Positions 29,639-40,832 of a DNA stretch of 64,000 bases are shown here, one piece after another. Positions within the stretch are counted from its first letter, which is position 1, and the number at the start of each line of letters is the position of its first letter. The DNA lies in contig OZ037882.1 of assembly GCA_964035575.1 (NCBI GenBank), forward strand, positions 620,001 through 684,000, read 5' to 3'. Below the pieces are notes generated by a model. It was not told where the DNA came from and made no database searches. It saw only the letters and a program-made list of their open reading frames with translations. This DNA is from Rhynchopus sp. YZ270_cl-10 (taxonomy: Eukaryota; Euglenozoa; Diplonemea; Diplonemida; Diplonemidae). The translations under genes and the position numbers were made by a program.

Positions 29639-32600
29639 ATGGCAGAGGCCATGACGATCCTACCCTTTTATGGGGAAGGGGAGCTGAAGAAGCGAGGGGG
29701 GATCGGGGGGAGGTCGCTTCAGTCACGCTGGTTCGAGCTCCGCGGCCAGCAGCTGGTGTACTACTCGGAGGAGCCGAGGGGGGTGATCGATCTGTCCGAG
29801 AATGTGGTGATCCAGGAGGAGCCGGACGGGGAGTCCTGGACCATGACGGCACCGCATCTGTCACATCCCTACACAATCTCTGCAGCGTCTGCAGTGGAGC
29901 GCGCACATTGGCTCAGAATGATTCATAAATCACTGAAAGGCCCGCAAGAAGGATATTTGGATGGAAAGTTTGTTACCCTAGAGCTAGAAAGAGAAGCACT
30001 CATCGCGACGACAGAGCAGCTTGGGAAGGAGATCCACCAGAAGACAAATAAAGTGCAGGAGTTGACCGATACGCTTGCGGATACGACGGGAACCTTGGTG
30101 GACACTTCGTCGCAACTCCTTGCTGCGAGACAGAAGATAACGGAACTGCAACACTCTCTTGAAACACAACAAAAAGACGCTGCAGCAGATGCCTCCCGTC
30201 TGCGTGAAGAGCACAACACAGCTGTCCGAGAGTTGTCAAACGAGGTTGCAACACATCTCAACACAGACAAAGCACAGAAGGCCGAAATCTCCGAGCTGAA
30301 ATCCTCCCTCACAGATAGCATTGCGACTGTTAAAAAGCTGACCACAGAGCTGGAGGACGCTAATCAACGTACGGTGCACCTCACCAGAGATTTTGAAAGG
30401 CAAAAAGAGGATTTATCTGCAAAGCTCTTAACACAAAGCAGCGAGGCCATTCATGAGAGACAGAGGGTTGAAAGCACTTTTGGGGCAACTATTCAACATT
30501 TGGAGGAGGTGGTGAAAAGACAGCAGAACGGTTTAGAAGAGAATGAACGGCGTGAGCATGAGGGGGAAAGCAAGCTGGCGGGGTCGACTGCGGCATTGAG
30601 GCGCACCCAAATCCATATTGACGACCTGCGTGCAAAGGTAGCAGAGCATGAAGCAACAAACACCCGTCTACGTGCCTCTCTCACCGCATGCAGACAGCGT
30701 GAAACCGCATTAGGAAAGCTCACCGTGACCCGAGAGAACCCCGAAGAAGAATACATCAACGGCACCCTTCACACTGTTGTCGGAGTTCAAGGGGCGATCA
30801 TTCGTGAAGGCGAGGAGACCGCTTCCCCTTTCATTTGCAGATTCCCCCAAGGCGCGTCTGTCTTCGTAGCAGAAACAGTCGGACGCCGTGCACACGTTAT
30901 CGAACCGGTTGAGGGATGGGTGTCGACCGAAACTGCAAATGGAGCAGTAATCATTGCACCATCCCCAGATTTTGAAGAACCTGACACAACAGAACCCCTT
31001 GAGGTAGGTGACTGTGTAATGTACTCTGTTGTCAAACAAAGCAAGGTAGCTGGGCAGGTGGCCGGGTTGATTCAGGAGGTGACAAACGAAGGGAAGGACT
31101 ACAAGGTGTGCCTCCGCCGCTGTGGGGTGGTGGACGCATTGGGGTTAGGCGAGATGTGTGTGGTGCGCAGAATGTACTTAACGAAGGCGGTACATCAATG
31201 GGTCATCTTCGACCACGCGGATGAACAACGTACCGCATCGACTTCTGCACATAAACACCCTAGCGGGTATGGATGCCATAAAGGACGGCTTGCATCGGAT
31301 TTCGCATGGTTTGCAGAGGAATCTGATAAGTCCCCATGGTACGAAGTGGACATGCAAAGCGTGCAGCCAGTAGGTGGTGTCGTCGTAGGCGGCTACTTTG
31401 TACAGAAAACTGCAATGCAGTACCACGTCTCCCAATTTAAAATTCAATACCGCACAGAGCTCTCAGAGGAATGGCGTGCCGTGCCCGACACCTTCCACGC
31501 TGAGGACGCAAACATCGATGTGTTCTCCTTCACTCCAGAAGGTACCGATATCACCGTTGCAGACGAAGCGCATTTGCCATTAATGAATGTAACTCCAATC
31601 ATTGCAAGATATGTTCGAATTATTCCGACCGAATGGACTGGGCTGGCTGCGTGCATGAAGGTTGGGATTGTTGTCTCAAAATGGCATTACCCTGAAGATA
31701 ACTACCAACGTGATGATAAAACAGCAGAGCGGAATGCATGGACAAACCACGGCAAGCGGGAAGCATATTTGATTGGGATGGACGACAAAATCCAAGCCCT
31801 CCGGGTTCTGACCGACACCGTCGAACGGTCTTCTGGGGAATTAGAAAGGGAGCGGGCAGAATTCGTTGCGGAGCGCAAGCTTCTTCAAGAAGCAAACCTT
31901 GGCCTCACCGAGAACGTACGGTCCTTGCAGGACAAAGGGGAGCTGATGACCAAGCGTACGGTTCTACTGCGCAGTGAAGAAGAGCTGAAGGAGATACAAT
32001 GCAGCGGGGTGCGGGTGTCCCAGGCCCCGGAGGGTTCCAAATTTGCGGCGGGGATGAGGATTCTGGAGGTGAATGGGTGCCCTGTGGAGCTTGGGGAGGA
32101 GATCCTCGAGCATGCCAGGGAATGGGCGGAAGGGGCTGCCGGAGGGGCTGAACAGTCGGACGGCCTTCCGGTGTTGGTGTCTCAGTACAAAACCTCGGCG
32201 TATGTGAACTGCCTGCGCGAGGAGCTCGAGGCCTTGCGTGCAGAGATTCGGAGGCAGCATAGCTTAATTAACACACTCGAGTCAGCGAGGGACCGGGTAA
32301 GGACACGGAGCAATGCAGGTCACCAGGAGACGACGCACACACCATTGACACAGACCTCATCGGTATGCGGGTTTTTTGTTTATCTTTTTTGGACGGCGAC
32401 TAAGCACAGAGAGGCTTAGGATCATCTTATGAACTTTTCTGTTTTTATTTTGATAAATTGTTGGAGTAGTGTAGTTGCCACAGTTGTGCAATCTCGACCA
32501 CTTTTTTTTTCATCTGGCTGAGTGGAAGCGGGAAGTAGCACATTATCAGATGTAAACCACGAAGGCGTGTGAAGAGGCACCAATGCAATCAAGTTTTCAA

Positions 32601-32684
32601 ATATACTAAAATAAACACGTCCCACAGGATGCCGGCCCAGGACCCACGTCGAAGCGAGCCAGTGTAATGGAGGTGGTACTGTGA
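29639..32684 (+). CDS. PH domain, coiled coil and discoidin-like multidomain protein, two exons
   Basis: Exons 29639-32362 and 32628-32684 join in phase 0 (donor GTATGC, acceptor CCCACAG) to give 926 residues. Residues 8-100 form a PH domain (GEGELKKRGG, RWFELRGQQLVYY, closing helix AHWLRMIHKSL), expected to bind phosphoinositides or protein partners at membranes. Residues 113-355 are a coiled coil. Residues 365-510 are beta-rich with an SH3-like feel (VEPVEGWVSTETANG). Residues 520-690 resemble an F5/8 type C (discoidin) fold: ASDFAWFAEE, QPVGGVVVGGYF, FKIQYRTELSEEW, ARYVRIIPTEW. A second coiled coil follows, then a PDZ-like turn (RVSQAPEGSKFAAGMRILEV). The last exon adds 18 residues. The role as a membrane-linked scaffold is inference from domains. 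Confidence 0.85.
32395..32570. repeat. A-, E- and B-family repeats inside the PH-gene intron
   Basis: This 265-base intron is almost filled by repeats: an A-family unit (32395-32445), an inverted E-family unit (32448-32503) and the beginning of a B-family unit (from 32546, ATGTAAACCACGAAGG). The order A then B matches 18000-18190 and 60012-60252. Confidence 0.7.
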
Positions 32685-34325
32685 TAGCTGCCCTGCCCTG
32701 TTTGTACTAAATTATTGTTTTTGTTTACATTGTTGTTGTTGTGTTTGCTTTTTGAACCAAAACGAATTGAAAAAAAAGAAAAGAAAAAATACTGTTTCAT
32801 CTCAAAAATATGGAAACCAGAGGAGGAGAATTTCCTGGGATAGTGAACTGAACGGCGGTGCACTAAACCAACCAGAATATCAAAAAAAAGGGGGTATCGT
32901 GTCGGTACACTAACCATGGATGGGGGGATCAGAGGGAAAAAAATACAAAAAAAAAAAAAAGCTCAAAACGATGGTGTGTCTCGTGTAGGGAGTCTCTGCA
33001 CGTAAACCACACACAAAACCCTTATTTTTTTTTCAAAGCAAAACGATTTTTTAAATGTCAATCTCATGTATTACGGATTGTGGAGTGGATGTGGAGGGGG
33101 GAAGGGGAGGGAAAGGGAGGGCATGACGGGACCCAGTGAGAAGTGACAAGTGAAACACATGTCATATTTATGACACGGTGAAATGACAAAGAAGTCACTT
33201 GTCATGACAAATGATTTACTTGTCATTTACTTCTTCACCTTTTTCTTTGTCCTTTTCACTTGTCACTTGTCACTGGTTCCCGTCGTGAGGGATACGAGAT
33301 AGAAGGTTCCTCCCTGACGGGACCTCCTGCGTTTATCTCTCTCTTGGGCCGGTACAGTGCTCCAAATAAATTGGTGTACAAATAAGGCGGATTCTTGGGG
33401 GTTTTTTTTGGGATAATTTTGGCGACGTTTTTTTTTTTTTTTTTTTTTGAACGCCAAACATGTCTGGAGTACTGTAATGTGCGGCAAGACCCATACCATC
33501 ACGTCTCTTTCTTGTAGTCAAAAAAAGACTCGTCTTTGTGATTGCGTACGCTCAAATAATCTAGAAAAGTACTGAAAAAAACACAGCTCCCTTTTTTCAG
33601 TGAGTTCCCCTCCCCTCCCACCCAACCTGCAGAAAAATCCTCACAAACTTATTTTCTGTTATTTTTGTTCTTCGAATTTGCAAAAAAAAAGAAAAGAGAA
33701 AAAAAGAATGTCGTATTTGTGTGTATGCGCCTGGAGGGCCTCAAACCGCTGTGTTACGTTTCCGTTCCTTTCCGTTAGTTTCTTTTTTGTGGTTTTTTTT
33801 GTTTTTTTTCTTTTTACGAAGAGACAGTTTACAGACACAGCGCTTTGCGTCCCATCTCCATCCGAAAAAAATAAAAAAAAAAAATACTTGGAGCGGCAAT
33901 GGGAAAGCGGAGCTCTGGTCTGACCTTTCTTATCCTTTTCGCAAAACTAAGCAACTAGGGGCTTAGTAATCATCTCTTACTAGAACCACAGTTTTTTCTC
34001 TTTCTTGGGGGTGACGATATCATCTCAAGACTGAAGACGACAAAAAAAAAAAGTTGGGGTTTTCAAAACCCCACAGCAAATCTTCCCAGAGGTGAGCGAG
34101 AGTCACCACATCTGGTGTTGGGGGGGTTTTTTTTTTGGTTAATATTTCTCATGATTGCGCAAAGAGCCTCAGAGGAGGTTACTTGGCTTGCGGGTTGGTG
34201 GTTTGCACTTTCCCTCTTATCTCCTGGGGGTAGTGGACCGGCACCTATATGGTGTAGTGTTGACTCATTAGGGATCGGGTGTGTGTACCTCCACGCTTCA
34301 TGTTCTTCGCCACGTTCTTCCGCAG
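32685..34325. other. Intergenic region with a palindromic repeat
   Basis: A foldback element lies at about 33125-33285: arms ACGGGACCCAGTGAGAAGTG and an inverted match ending CACTGGTTCCCGTC, with repeated CACTTGTCA words between. A degenerate A-family copy is near 33940. The rest is T/A-rich. I see no gene. Confidence 0.5.
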
Positions 34326-34416
34326 GCAGCGTGAAGTCCAGATCCAGAAGCAGGGATCAAACGTAACGGCAATGCTGGGACAGCGCGTGCCCACCTTTCG
34401 TTTCCCAATGGGTTAG
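34326..34416 (+). other. Candidate orphan terminal exon
   Basis: After a good acceptor (CACGTTCTTCCGCAG) an open stretch reads QREVQIQKQGSNVTAMLGQR then VPTFRFPMG and a stop. Short last exons are common in this window, so this could be one. It needs an upstream exon ending with two codon bases; the PH gene exon 1 ends in phase 0 and does not fit. It may also be a leftover of a dead gene. Confidence 0.22.
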
Positions 34417-35552
34417 CCAAACTAAGTGTTTTAGAAAGGCACATTATCATCTTTCAAGAGCCCTTTCTTTGTATTTTTGAATTTTTTTTTTTTTTTACCA
34501 TTCCTTTGAGGGGAAAGCATGTACAGTCCTGGAAGCTCCAAGAAAATGGAGTCGGCGGCGGGGGGGCTAAAGAGGAAGTTGCCTTCCTAAAAATGTACAC
34601 AAACTAGCAAAAAGAGGGAGGTGTCGTCACTCACCTTTGTATCATTGAAAATAACATTGCTTACAACAATGGTGCACTTCGATGTTGTTGTTCCCCCCCC
34701 TTTTTTTCCCCCCGATGTGTGTGCACGAGAGGCACATTTTATTTTTTATTGGTGATATGGGAAATCAGTCAGCGACCTGTCAATATCGACCCCCTCCAGA
34801 GCACCATTTGTGTGTTCCTTTCTTTTGCTTACAGCTTCCCTGTAAACCACTCCCATGCGCAACACTCCGGGGTGCGATAACCCGCGGAGTGTCAGTGCCT
34901 GCGTCCCAGAGGCGTTTGCACTATCAACTTCACTTTGTTTGGGTGTCCCACCCCCCCCGGGTACAGCCGGTCATTGTACCAAAACAGTACAGTCATTTGA
35001 AACGTTTCAGTACTTTCAAGTATGTTTTTTTGTCTACCATATTTTTTCTGTGTCCGTAATACAGAACCCTCACCAAAATAAATAAGTTGCATATTCCATG
35101 CGATTTGTGTTCAAAAAAAAAGACACCATTTTTTTTTACTACGTTCAAAAAGGCGATCGTCTGCTACTCTACAAAGTATCAATTGTCAAGGCTCTCCTTG
35201 CAGACATATACCGAAGCGGCCTCTACGTGGGTGTGGACTTAACATTGAAATTTTTCATCATTGTACTATCCCCAGGGAGGGGTTTCCCGACTACTATAGC
35301 GGCAAGGGTTTCTTTCCAACTCCGTCCCCCCAGTTTTCCTGGAATACATGGTCACCCGTGTATTGCCTCTCTTAGTCTAACCAACCTTTCGCCCCAGCTA
35401 ACGCAGTGTGACTACCTAGTGAATCTTCTGCTTCCCCACACTGCGACTGGACCCAGATCCACCCCTCATCCCTCCTCCCCTCCCTCCCACCCCCGCCTAC
35501 ACCCCCACAAAAGGGTACACTGAAACAAAACTAGAGGCAAAAAAAAGGGGTG
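34417..35552. other. Intergenic region with G, P, C and B repeats
   Basis: An inverted G-family copy lies at about 34510-34690, a P-family copy at about 34752-34808 (core AGCGACCTGTCAATATCGAC), a close C-family copy at 34856-34938 that runs straight into a B-family 3' half (34937-35020). A 141-codon frame at 35098-35523 is mostly pyrimidine-derived and is not convincing. Confidence 0.55.
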
Positions 35553-35801
35553 ATGACAGTTGAGGTGAAGCTAGCGTCGGTAGGCCTCGGGCTGCTTGCG
35601 GTGGCTGTGTTGATCAACCAAGACGAGAAGAGGAAGAAGACACAGCGGCGGGCGGAACGGCGGGCGAGGCGGGCGGAGAGAGAGCGGGGGGGTGGGGGTG
35701 GTGCAAGAACAACATCGGCATCATCTGCATCACGCAATAAACCCGACGCGGATGTGTCATTAGACGCCACTCTACCAACTGGTTTGTCAGCGCCACAATA
35801 A
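35553..35801 (+). CDS. Small single-pass membrane protein, hypothetical
   Basis: The 82-residue product has one hydrophobic segment near the N-terminus (LASVGLGLLAVAVLINQ), then a very basic stretch (RKKTQRRAERRARRAERE), a Gly run and a polar tail. A short N-terminal helix followed by positive charge suggests a small anchored protein with a cytosolic or matrix-side basic region. An in-frame GTG precedes the ATG. I do not recognise a family, and the composition alone keeps this tentative. Confidence 0.45.
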   Translation: MTVEVKLASVGLGLLAVAVLINQDEKRKKTQRRAERRARRAERERGGGGGARTTSASSASRNKPDADVSLDATLPTGLSAPQ

Positions 35802-37165
35802 GAGGGTGGTGTATCCCCATTTAACGCATTGTGGGTACACGAGTGTACTAATACCACAAAGCGCAGCGAGTGGGATTTTTGTCAACGTGGTGACAACAGA
35901 GTTAATTTTTTTTGGAATATCCAACAATAATTAGTAGGTTTTTCATTGTTGCGATTATTGATGAGTGTCACAAACAATCCTGTTACAAGCGTGCAATGTA
36001 ACCGCTATGAGACCCTGTAGCAATGGTGGGAGGTAAAGGGGAGTGGAGGAGGTGAGAAATGTTTATTGCACACTTCCCCGCGCACCGAGTTTTTTTCCAA
36101 TGGATTCCATTGATGCATAATTCGCTACCCAAATCAGAGCACGAAAAAAAAAAAATCAAACTATGAAATACAAAAGGCACTCTAAGAAAGGCGCACCTCA
36201 CGCTACATCTCCTCCCTCCTTCGCGGTTTGGGTGAACTCATGTCCGAAGCACTAGCTTAAGCATCGTCATTATACATATCCCTGCAGGACCCGAAGTGAC
36301 GTTGGGACACACAAAAAAAAAGGGGGGTTGTGGGGGGTGGGGTGGTATGGGAAAAAAGGCAAAGCAATGTCGCTAGATTCTTTTTTGTTTTGTTTTTTTG
36401 TATTTTTATTTTTGAGGAAGTATCTCCTCTTTTTTTGACGTCGTTTTTTTTCATTTGAGAAAAAAAACACCCGCTTTTTTAAACCTTTTTTTGCATGAAA
36501 AGTATGCAAATATACCATACAATGCAACGAAGCCGAATCGGCCTCGCTAAGGCCTGCTCAGGAGTGTCTGAGGCGTACTTAAACATAAGTAATCCTGAAT
36601 ACTCTCTCAGCCACGACTCAGATACGTTTTTTTCAGCCATGCCTATTGTCATCCGTTTTCGGCCTCGTTGCAAATTGTATGAATATAGTGTTCTGAAAAA
36701 CACGATTATGCACACAGTGGTGCTTAAGTTCATCTTCCAAGACTTTCTATTTGGGATTTTTTTTCCTTTTTTTTTAAACCTAAACATTTGAACCAGAACC
36801 AAAAAAAAAAACAGGGTTTTTCTAGTTTTGATTTTTTCTTCTTGTACGACTGTAACTCTCAAAAAACCCCGCACCTCCTATTCCAACCCAGCCGTTATCA
36901 GGTTGTTCACAACCTTGAGCGCGGTGAATGATTGCCTTGTGCCTGCAGGGACGCTGTTCAAGCGCATTTTGACGTCCCTTGACGTCCTCACCTACCTCGC
37001 TCATGTCTTGTCCAGGGTTTCGAAAGAGTACTCGAAATGCCCCCTTTGTACATCCATTTTCTCTCGGTTTCACCTTTTCCTCAAATCACCACGGGAAAAT
37101 AATCTTTGTCGTTATTATCACTTCAAACCCCCCCTTTGAACAGACACCCCAAACAACCCCACACT
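35802..37165. other. Intergenic region upstream of the PH-like/cupin-like gene
   Basis: No firm gene. 36490-36640 and 36885-37080 are less repetitive than their surroundings. Both strands have frames there that look mildly protein-like (plus: RLFTTLSAVNDCLVPAGTLF; minus: DVKMRLNSVPAGTRQSFTAL), so a decayed gene is possible. The 37130-37150 stretch, CCCCCCTTTGAACAG, is an acceptor-like site just upstream of the next start. Confidence 0.45.
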
Positions 37166-39839
37166 ATGTTCAGTTGGTTTGCCGGGGCCGACCCCAAGCC
37201 AGAAGGGCCTCCCAAACCCACCACCACCACCCCGCCCCCCTCCTCCCCCCCCACCACCACACCCGAGCCAGCCGCAACCACAGTACCCGAAACCGCATCA
37301 CCTGCTCCGCCTGCGGAACCAGAAGACACAACATGGTCTGTGATTGATCGACCGGCAGTAGGAGAATGGGTGGCAACCTCGGTTCAGCTTCGCATTATAG
37401 ATGCACCGAAGGCAGTGAAGGCGACGTGGAAGATTCTAGAGAAGGATGGGGTTACATCTCTGTCTGTTACAAGCATAGGATCGGAGGAGATGTGCACGAT
37501 GTACCCCGCATCTGGGTGCCCTGCTGTCTCTTTTGCGGCACCAGAGTTAATTGATCCAAGCTACGTTGCAGTAGGTGTACAGTACGTTCATTGGCTGATG
37601 GAGCTTTCTGAAGGCCGTTTTTATGTGTTGTCTCAGTTGGTCGAAGACGCAAACGGAGGGGCCCACGGGGTGAGGAGAATGTTGGTAAAGGAAGGGACCG
37701 AAGGAGGAGATGCTGGGTTTGATCTGTCAGGTCCGGTGTGGTCGTCGTGCGCGGCGCGTCAAACCCTTCCCACCCCTTGGTGGTTCGCGGAAGTCTCGAG
37801 CCTCGCAAAACCCTCCTCAGAAAACCCTACTTTACCCTCCTCAATCCGTACGGTGCAGCTCTCTCATTCATCGATGGTGTGGCAAATGAAAACGGGGTGG
37901 GATTCTTTTATCTCCCCTGGCGCTTCTCCGACCTTTTTGATGTTGTATGAAAACACGCTTTTTTTTTCTGCGACACCGGATTCAAAGGATGTTCAGGAAT
38001 ATGGATTGACCTCCATTGATGTTGTTCCTGGCGATATTTCGATTTCTGCAGGGTCTGTTGTGCAGTATCCTTTGACGTTGAATAATAAGAACGGAAAGAC
38101 GTTGGGCTTTACGTTTCATTCTCAAGGGGAAAGGGATTTGTGGGCAGCGTTGTTGGAAGTGGCTGCAGCGCAGATCCAACCAAAGAAAAAGATTTCAAAG
38201 CAAAAAGCCGCGCTTTACGAAGCAATTTTAGTGCTAAAACCTGCTCCTCCATGCACCCCAGCGGTCTCCCCTCACGAAGGCGCTGCGCCAGAAAACGACC
38301 CCAACACTCTTCTCACCGGATACATCATCATTGAAGTGAACGATAGCAGCGCGTGGTTCGCCCAAGGGTGGAAACGAATGTTTGTTACTTTACATACCAC
38401 CTTTATTACGTTCAGAACCCACCGCGATACTTTGTCAGACCTCAGGGTGCTTTCTCTAAGGCATATTACCTCTGCGAAGGTTCCTCAGGAGAAGAACCCA
38501 TGGGTGATAGGGTTGTTCTCCCCGTTCTCTTCGCCGTTGATGTTGTGGTGCGATACAAAGGAGATCTTTTCGACGTGGTTGAGTGGGTGTGATAAGGCGA
38601 TTCGGTCTGCAAACCACGGGGTCGCTGCGGGACATCCGATTTCGGTGGACAGAGTTAAGCATAGCTCTGCGGAGGACCTTCTCAAAACGGTGCAGAGCGC
38701 GAAAGGGGTTGTGGTGTTGAAACACAACCTGCCGACGCCTAATGGGGCAATGCAGTTGCCCTACGCACAGGAGTCTTCCTGGAGGATTTTCGAAACGGTG
38801 GATGGCTTGATTGGATCCGACGACGCCGAAGCAGAATTTTATTTTGAAGAAAAATCTGGTAAACGCGCGGTACGCTGGGTTGAAGCATCAGAGGGCAATG
38901 TCATACCTGATGTGGAGCCGCACCATGTATTGGTGAGAGGGAACGGGGCAGGGGAGGTAGGTGATAAGCCGGCGGAGTGCATGCTTCCCAACTCGGTGCT
39001 AGGTGGGTCGGTGTTGGCAGAGCTGGGTGGTGCCTATCGGATCAGTTCGACGACCCTCACCAAGCTTCCCGCCGGGGTGGAGCAGACTCTGCGTTACTCA
39101 GAGTTCTTCCAGTGGTTTGTGGTCCTCGAAGGCTCGGTGCGGGTGGTAATGTTCTCAGGGACGTGCTACACACTCATCACAAAGGACTACCCAAAAGTCA
39201 CAGCATCGTCGTACAACAAAAGGATAGGGAACGATTGGGCGGCAGAGGGGTCGCCGCTGTCGGTGCTCGGAGGGAGGCAGGTTGTGGTGAGCAAGGGAGA
39301 GACACTGTATGTTTATTGTTCCCCCCCCTTTTTTAAAAAGACTGCATAGATGAGGGGGTACTTTGCGGGTTTGCATTGGTCCTTGTACGAAGGTACACTG
39401 TCAACGAGAGGGATTTGTCTTTCAAGTACCGTCTTCGTAAAAATGTTCGACCGTAAAAAAGGACGAACTTCCAGAAAAATCCGGAAAGGACGAACTTTAT
39501 TACGGTCGAACATTAGTACGAAGACGGTAAGGGCATACGTACGACGCCCCAGAATTCGCCCTGTCGCAGAGTCCTGAAGGTCTTGTGTGAGCTACTCTGG
39601 TCATCACCAATGTGCCCAGCCAGAATCCGAAAATGATCAATTTTTTTTTTATCTATTGTGCTTTCATCCGATGGCTGTTAATCGGGGTTGCCTGCACATG
39701 AAAACTTCACATTATGTTCAATTTCACACCCAAACAACCCTTCCATCACAGGTTCCTCCCCGTTGATCACTTCTACTCACTAAAGGCGCTCTCCCCGTCG
39801 ATGGTGTTGCGTTGCATGTCAGTGCCTGTCAGAGGGTAG
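37166..39839 (+). CDS. PH-like domain protein with cupin-like C-terminus, two exons
   Basis: Exons 37166-39306 and 39752-39839 (donor GTATGT, acceptor CATCACAG) join within a Leu codon to give 742 residues. Residues 1-55 are Pro/Thr-rich. Around residues 255-345 is a PH-like fold (LMLYENTLFFSATPDSKDVQ, closing TFHSQGERDLWAALLEVAAA). Around 390-505 is a second PH-like fold (TGYIIIEVNDSS, GWKRMFVTLHTTFITF, then FSTWLSGCDKAI). The last 100 residues resemble a single cupin barrel: GVEQTLRYSEFFQWFVVLEG, a following strand SVRVVMFSGTCYTL, and, across the intron, ETLFLPVDHFYSLKALSP. The His and Glu metal ligands of true cupins are not clearly present, so it may be a binding rather than catalytic module. 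Such a domain pairing is unfamiliar to me. The ATG chosen gives MFSWFAG. Confidence 0.8.
39350..39529. repeat. B-family 3' half and a TA-flanked foldback MITE in an intron
   Basis: Within the intron of the gene above, 39350-39428 is a B-family 3' half. Adjoining it, 39427-39529 is a 103-base palindrome whose ends read TACCGTCTTCGTA and TACGAAGACGGTA, with AATGTTCGACCGTAA in both arms. It begins and ends in TA, as Tc1/mariner-type MITEs do. Confidence 0.65.
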
Positions 39840-40015
39840 ATAGTAGATGGGAGTACAGATAATGATGGCGCTCTAATAACAATTTTACTCTTTCTTTTTT
39901 CAGTTTTTTTCCCTCTTTTTTTTTTTGCATACTGTGAATCGGTGATATGGTATAAACCCCGTATCTCTTATTCCCTGCAGGAATAGGCCAAAAAGCCCCA
40001 AATCTCAACCCTTAT

Positions 40016-40195
40016 CTCCCCAAGTAACACAACAGTGGCTGAGAAAGAGGATAAGTCGTAATCTCAATACAAAGTAACGCACCCCTTCCTCTCCAACTCC
40101 ACGTCTACAAAACTATCAAGCAAAATTAAACAGAGCACAAAGCACTTTCAAAACATACAAAAAAACATTTTCAAACTCCCCAAGTAACACAACAG
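40016..40195. mobile_element. L-family SINE-like element, copy 2, with perfect 20-bp duplication
   Basis: The body is 40036-40175 (140 bases, starting TGGCTGAGAAAGAGG and ending ACATTTTCAAA). It is flanked by exact copies of CTCCCCAAGTAACACAACAG (40016-40035 and 40176-40195). It is almost identical to copy 1. TGGCTGAGAAAGAGG resembles a pol III box A (TRGCNNARNNGG); no box B was found. It has no poly-A tail. Confidence 0.88.
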
Positions 40196-40596
40196 AGAAC
40201 AACTCCTCTAAACTTTTTTTGAAGGAGAGAGAGAGAAAACAAATACCACAAAAAATAGTGAAATGAATATGGGGGGAAACGTGGAGCTTTTGCATTGGTT
40301 TATAAATAAATAATCAAAAGTGATCAATTTTTGGGGTGCTGGGTGAGTATGGGGAGGGGAGATGGGGGGGGGGAAAGTATGTAACACAAACTCACGAAAC
40401 GGAGATAATGAGAAGGGTGTCTGTGTGTGTGTGCAGCCACCACTTTTGCGTGGTGGCTGACAGTTTTTCAGAGTATCAATTTAAAAAGAAAAGAACGAAG
40501 TGATTGTGTCGACACAACAAAAAAAAGGGCCAACTTTGAGTGAGAACTTTGTTCCGTTTTTTTAGGCGAAATGATTGTTGATACAATAAAAAAAAA

Positions 40597-40678
40597 TGGT
40601 GTGTCTGAGAGGGGGGGGTGTTTCGCACTTTTTCCGCATATTTCCGCACTTTTTCCGCCGGCCCATTCAGCCAGACCA
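40597..40678. mobile_element. M-family MITE, copy 4
   Basis: The ends are TGGTGTGTCTGA and TCAGCCAGACCA. The flanks are A-rich (AAAAA and AAAAT), so a duplication is possible but uninformative. The interior repeats TTTCCGCACTTTTTCCGC. Confidence 0.65.
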
Positions 40679-40767
40679 AAAATATATTGATAAATTGTTG
40701 GAGTAGTGTAGTTGCCTCGGTTTGTGTTGCCCCAGTTTTTGTGCAAATCTCCACTTTCCCTCACGGG

Positions 40768-40832
40768 TGGTGTGGCTGAAGGGGGGGTGATTCGCACTTT
40801 TTTTTTTTGCGCGCTCCCATTCAGTCACACCA
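40768..40832. mobile_element. M-family MITE, copy 5
   Basis: The ends are TGGTGTGGCTGAA and TTCAGTCACACCA, flanked by ACGGG and ACTGG (4 of 5 bases). It shares TTCGCACTTTTT with copy 4, so the two form a subfamily. Confidence 0.7.

Noticed and set aside
35098-35523. 141-codon frame upstream of the small membrane protein
   Set aside because: It is mostly translated T, C and CCT tracts; no family likeness and no conserved start context.
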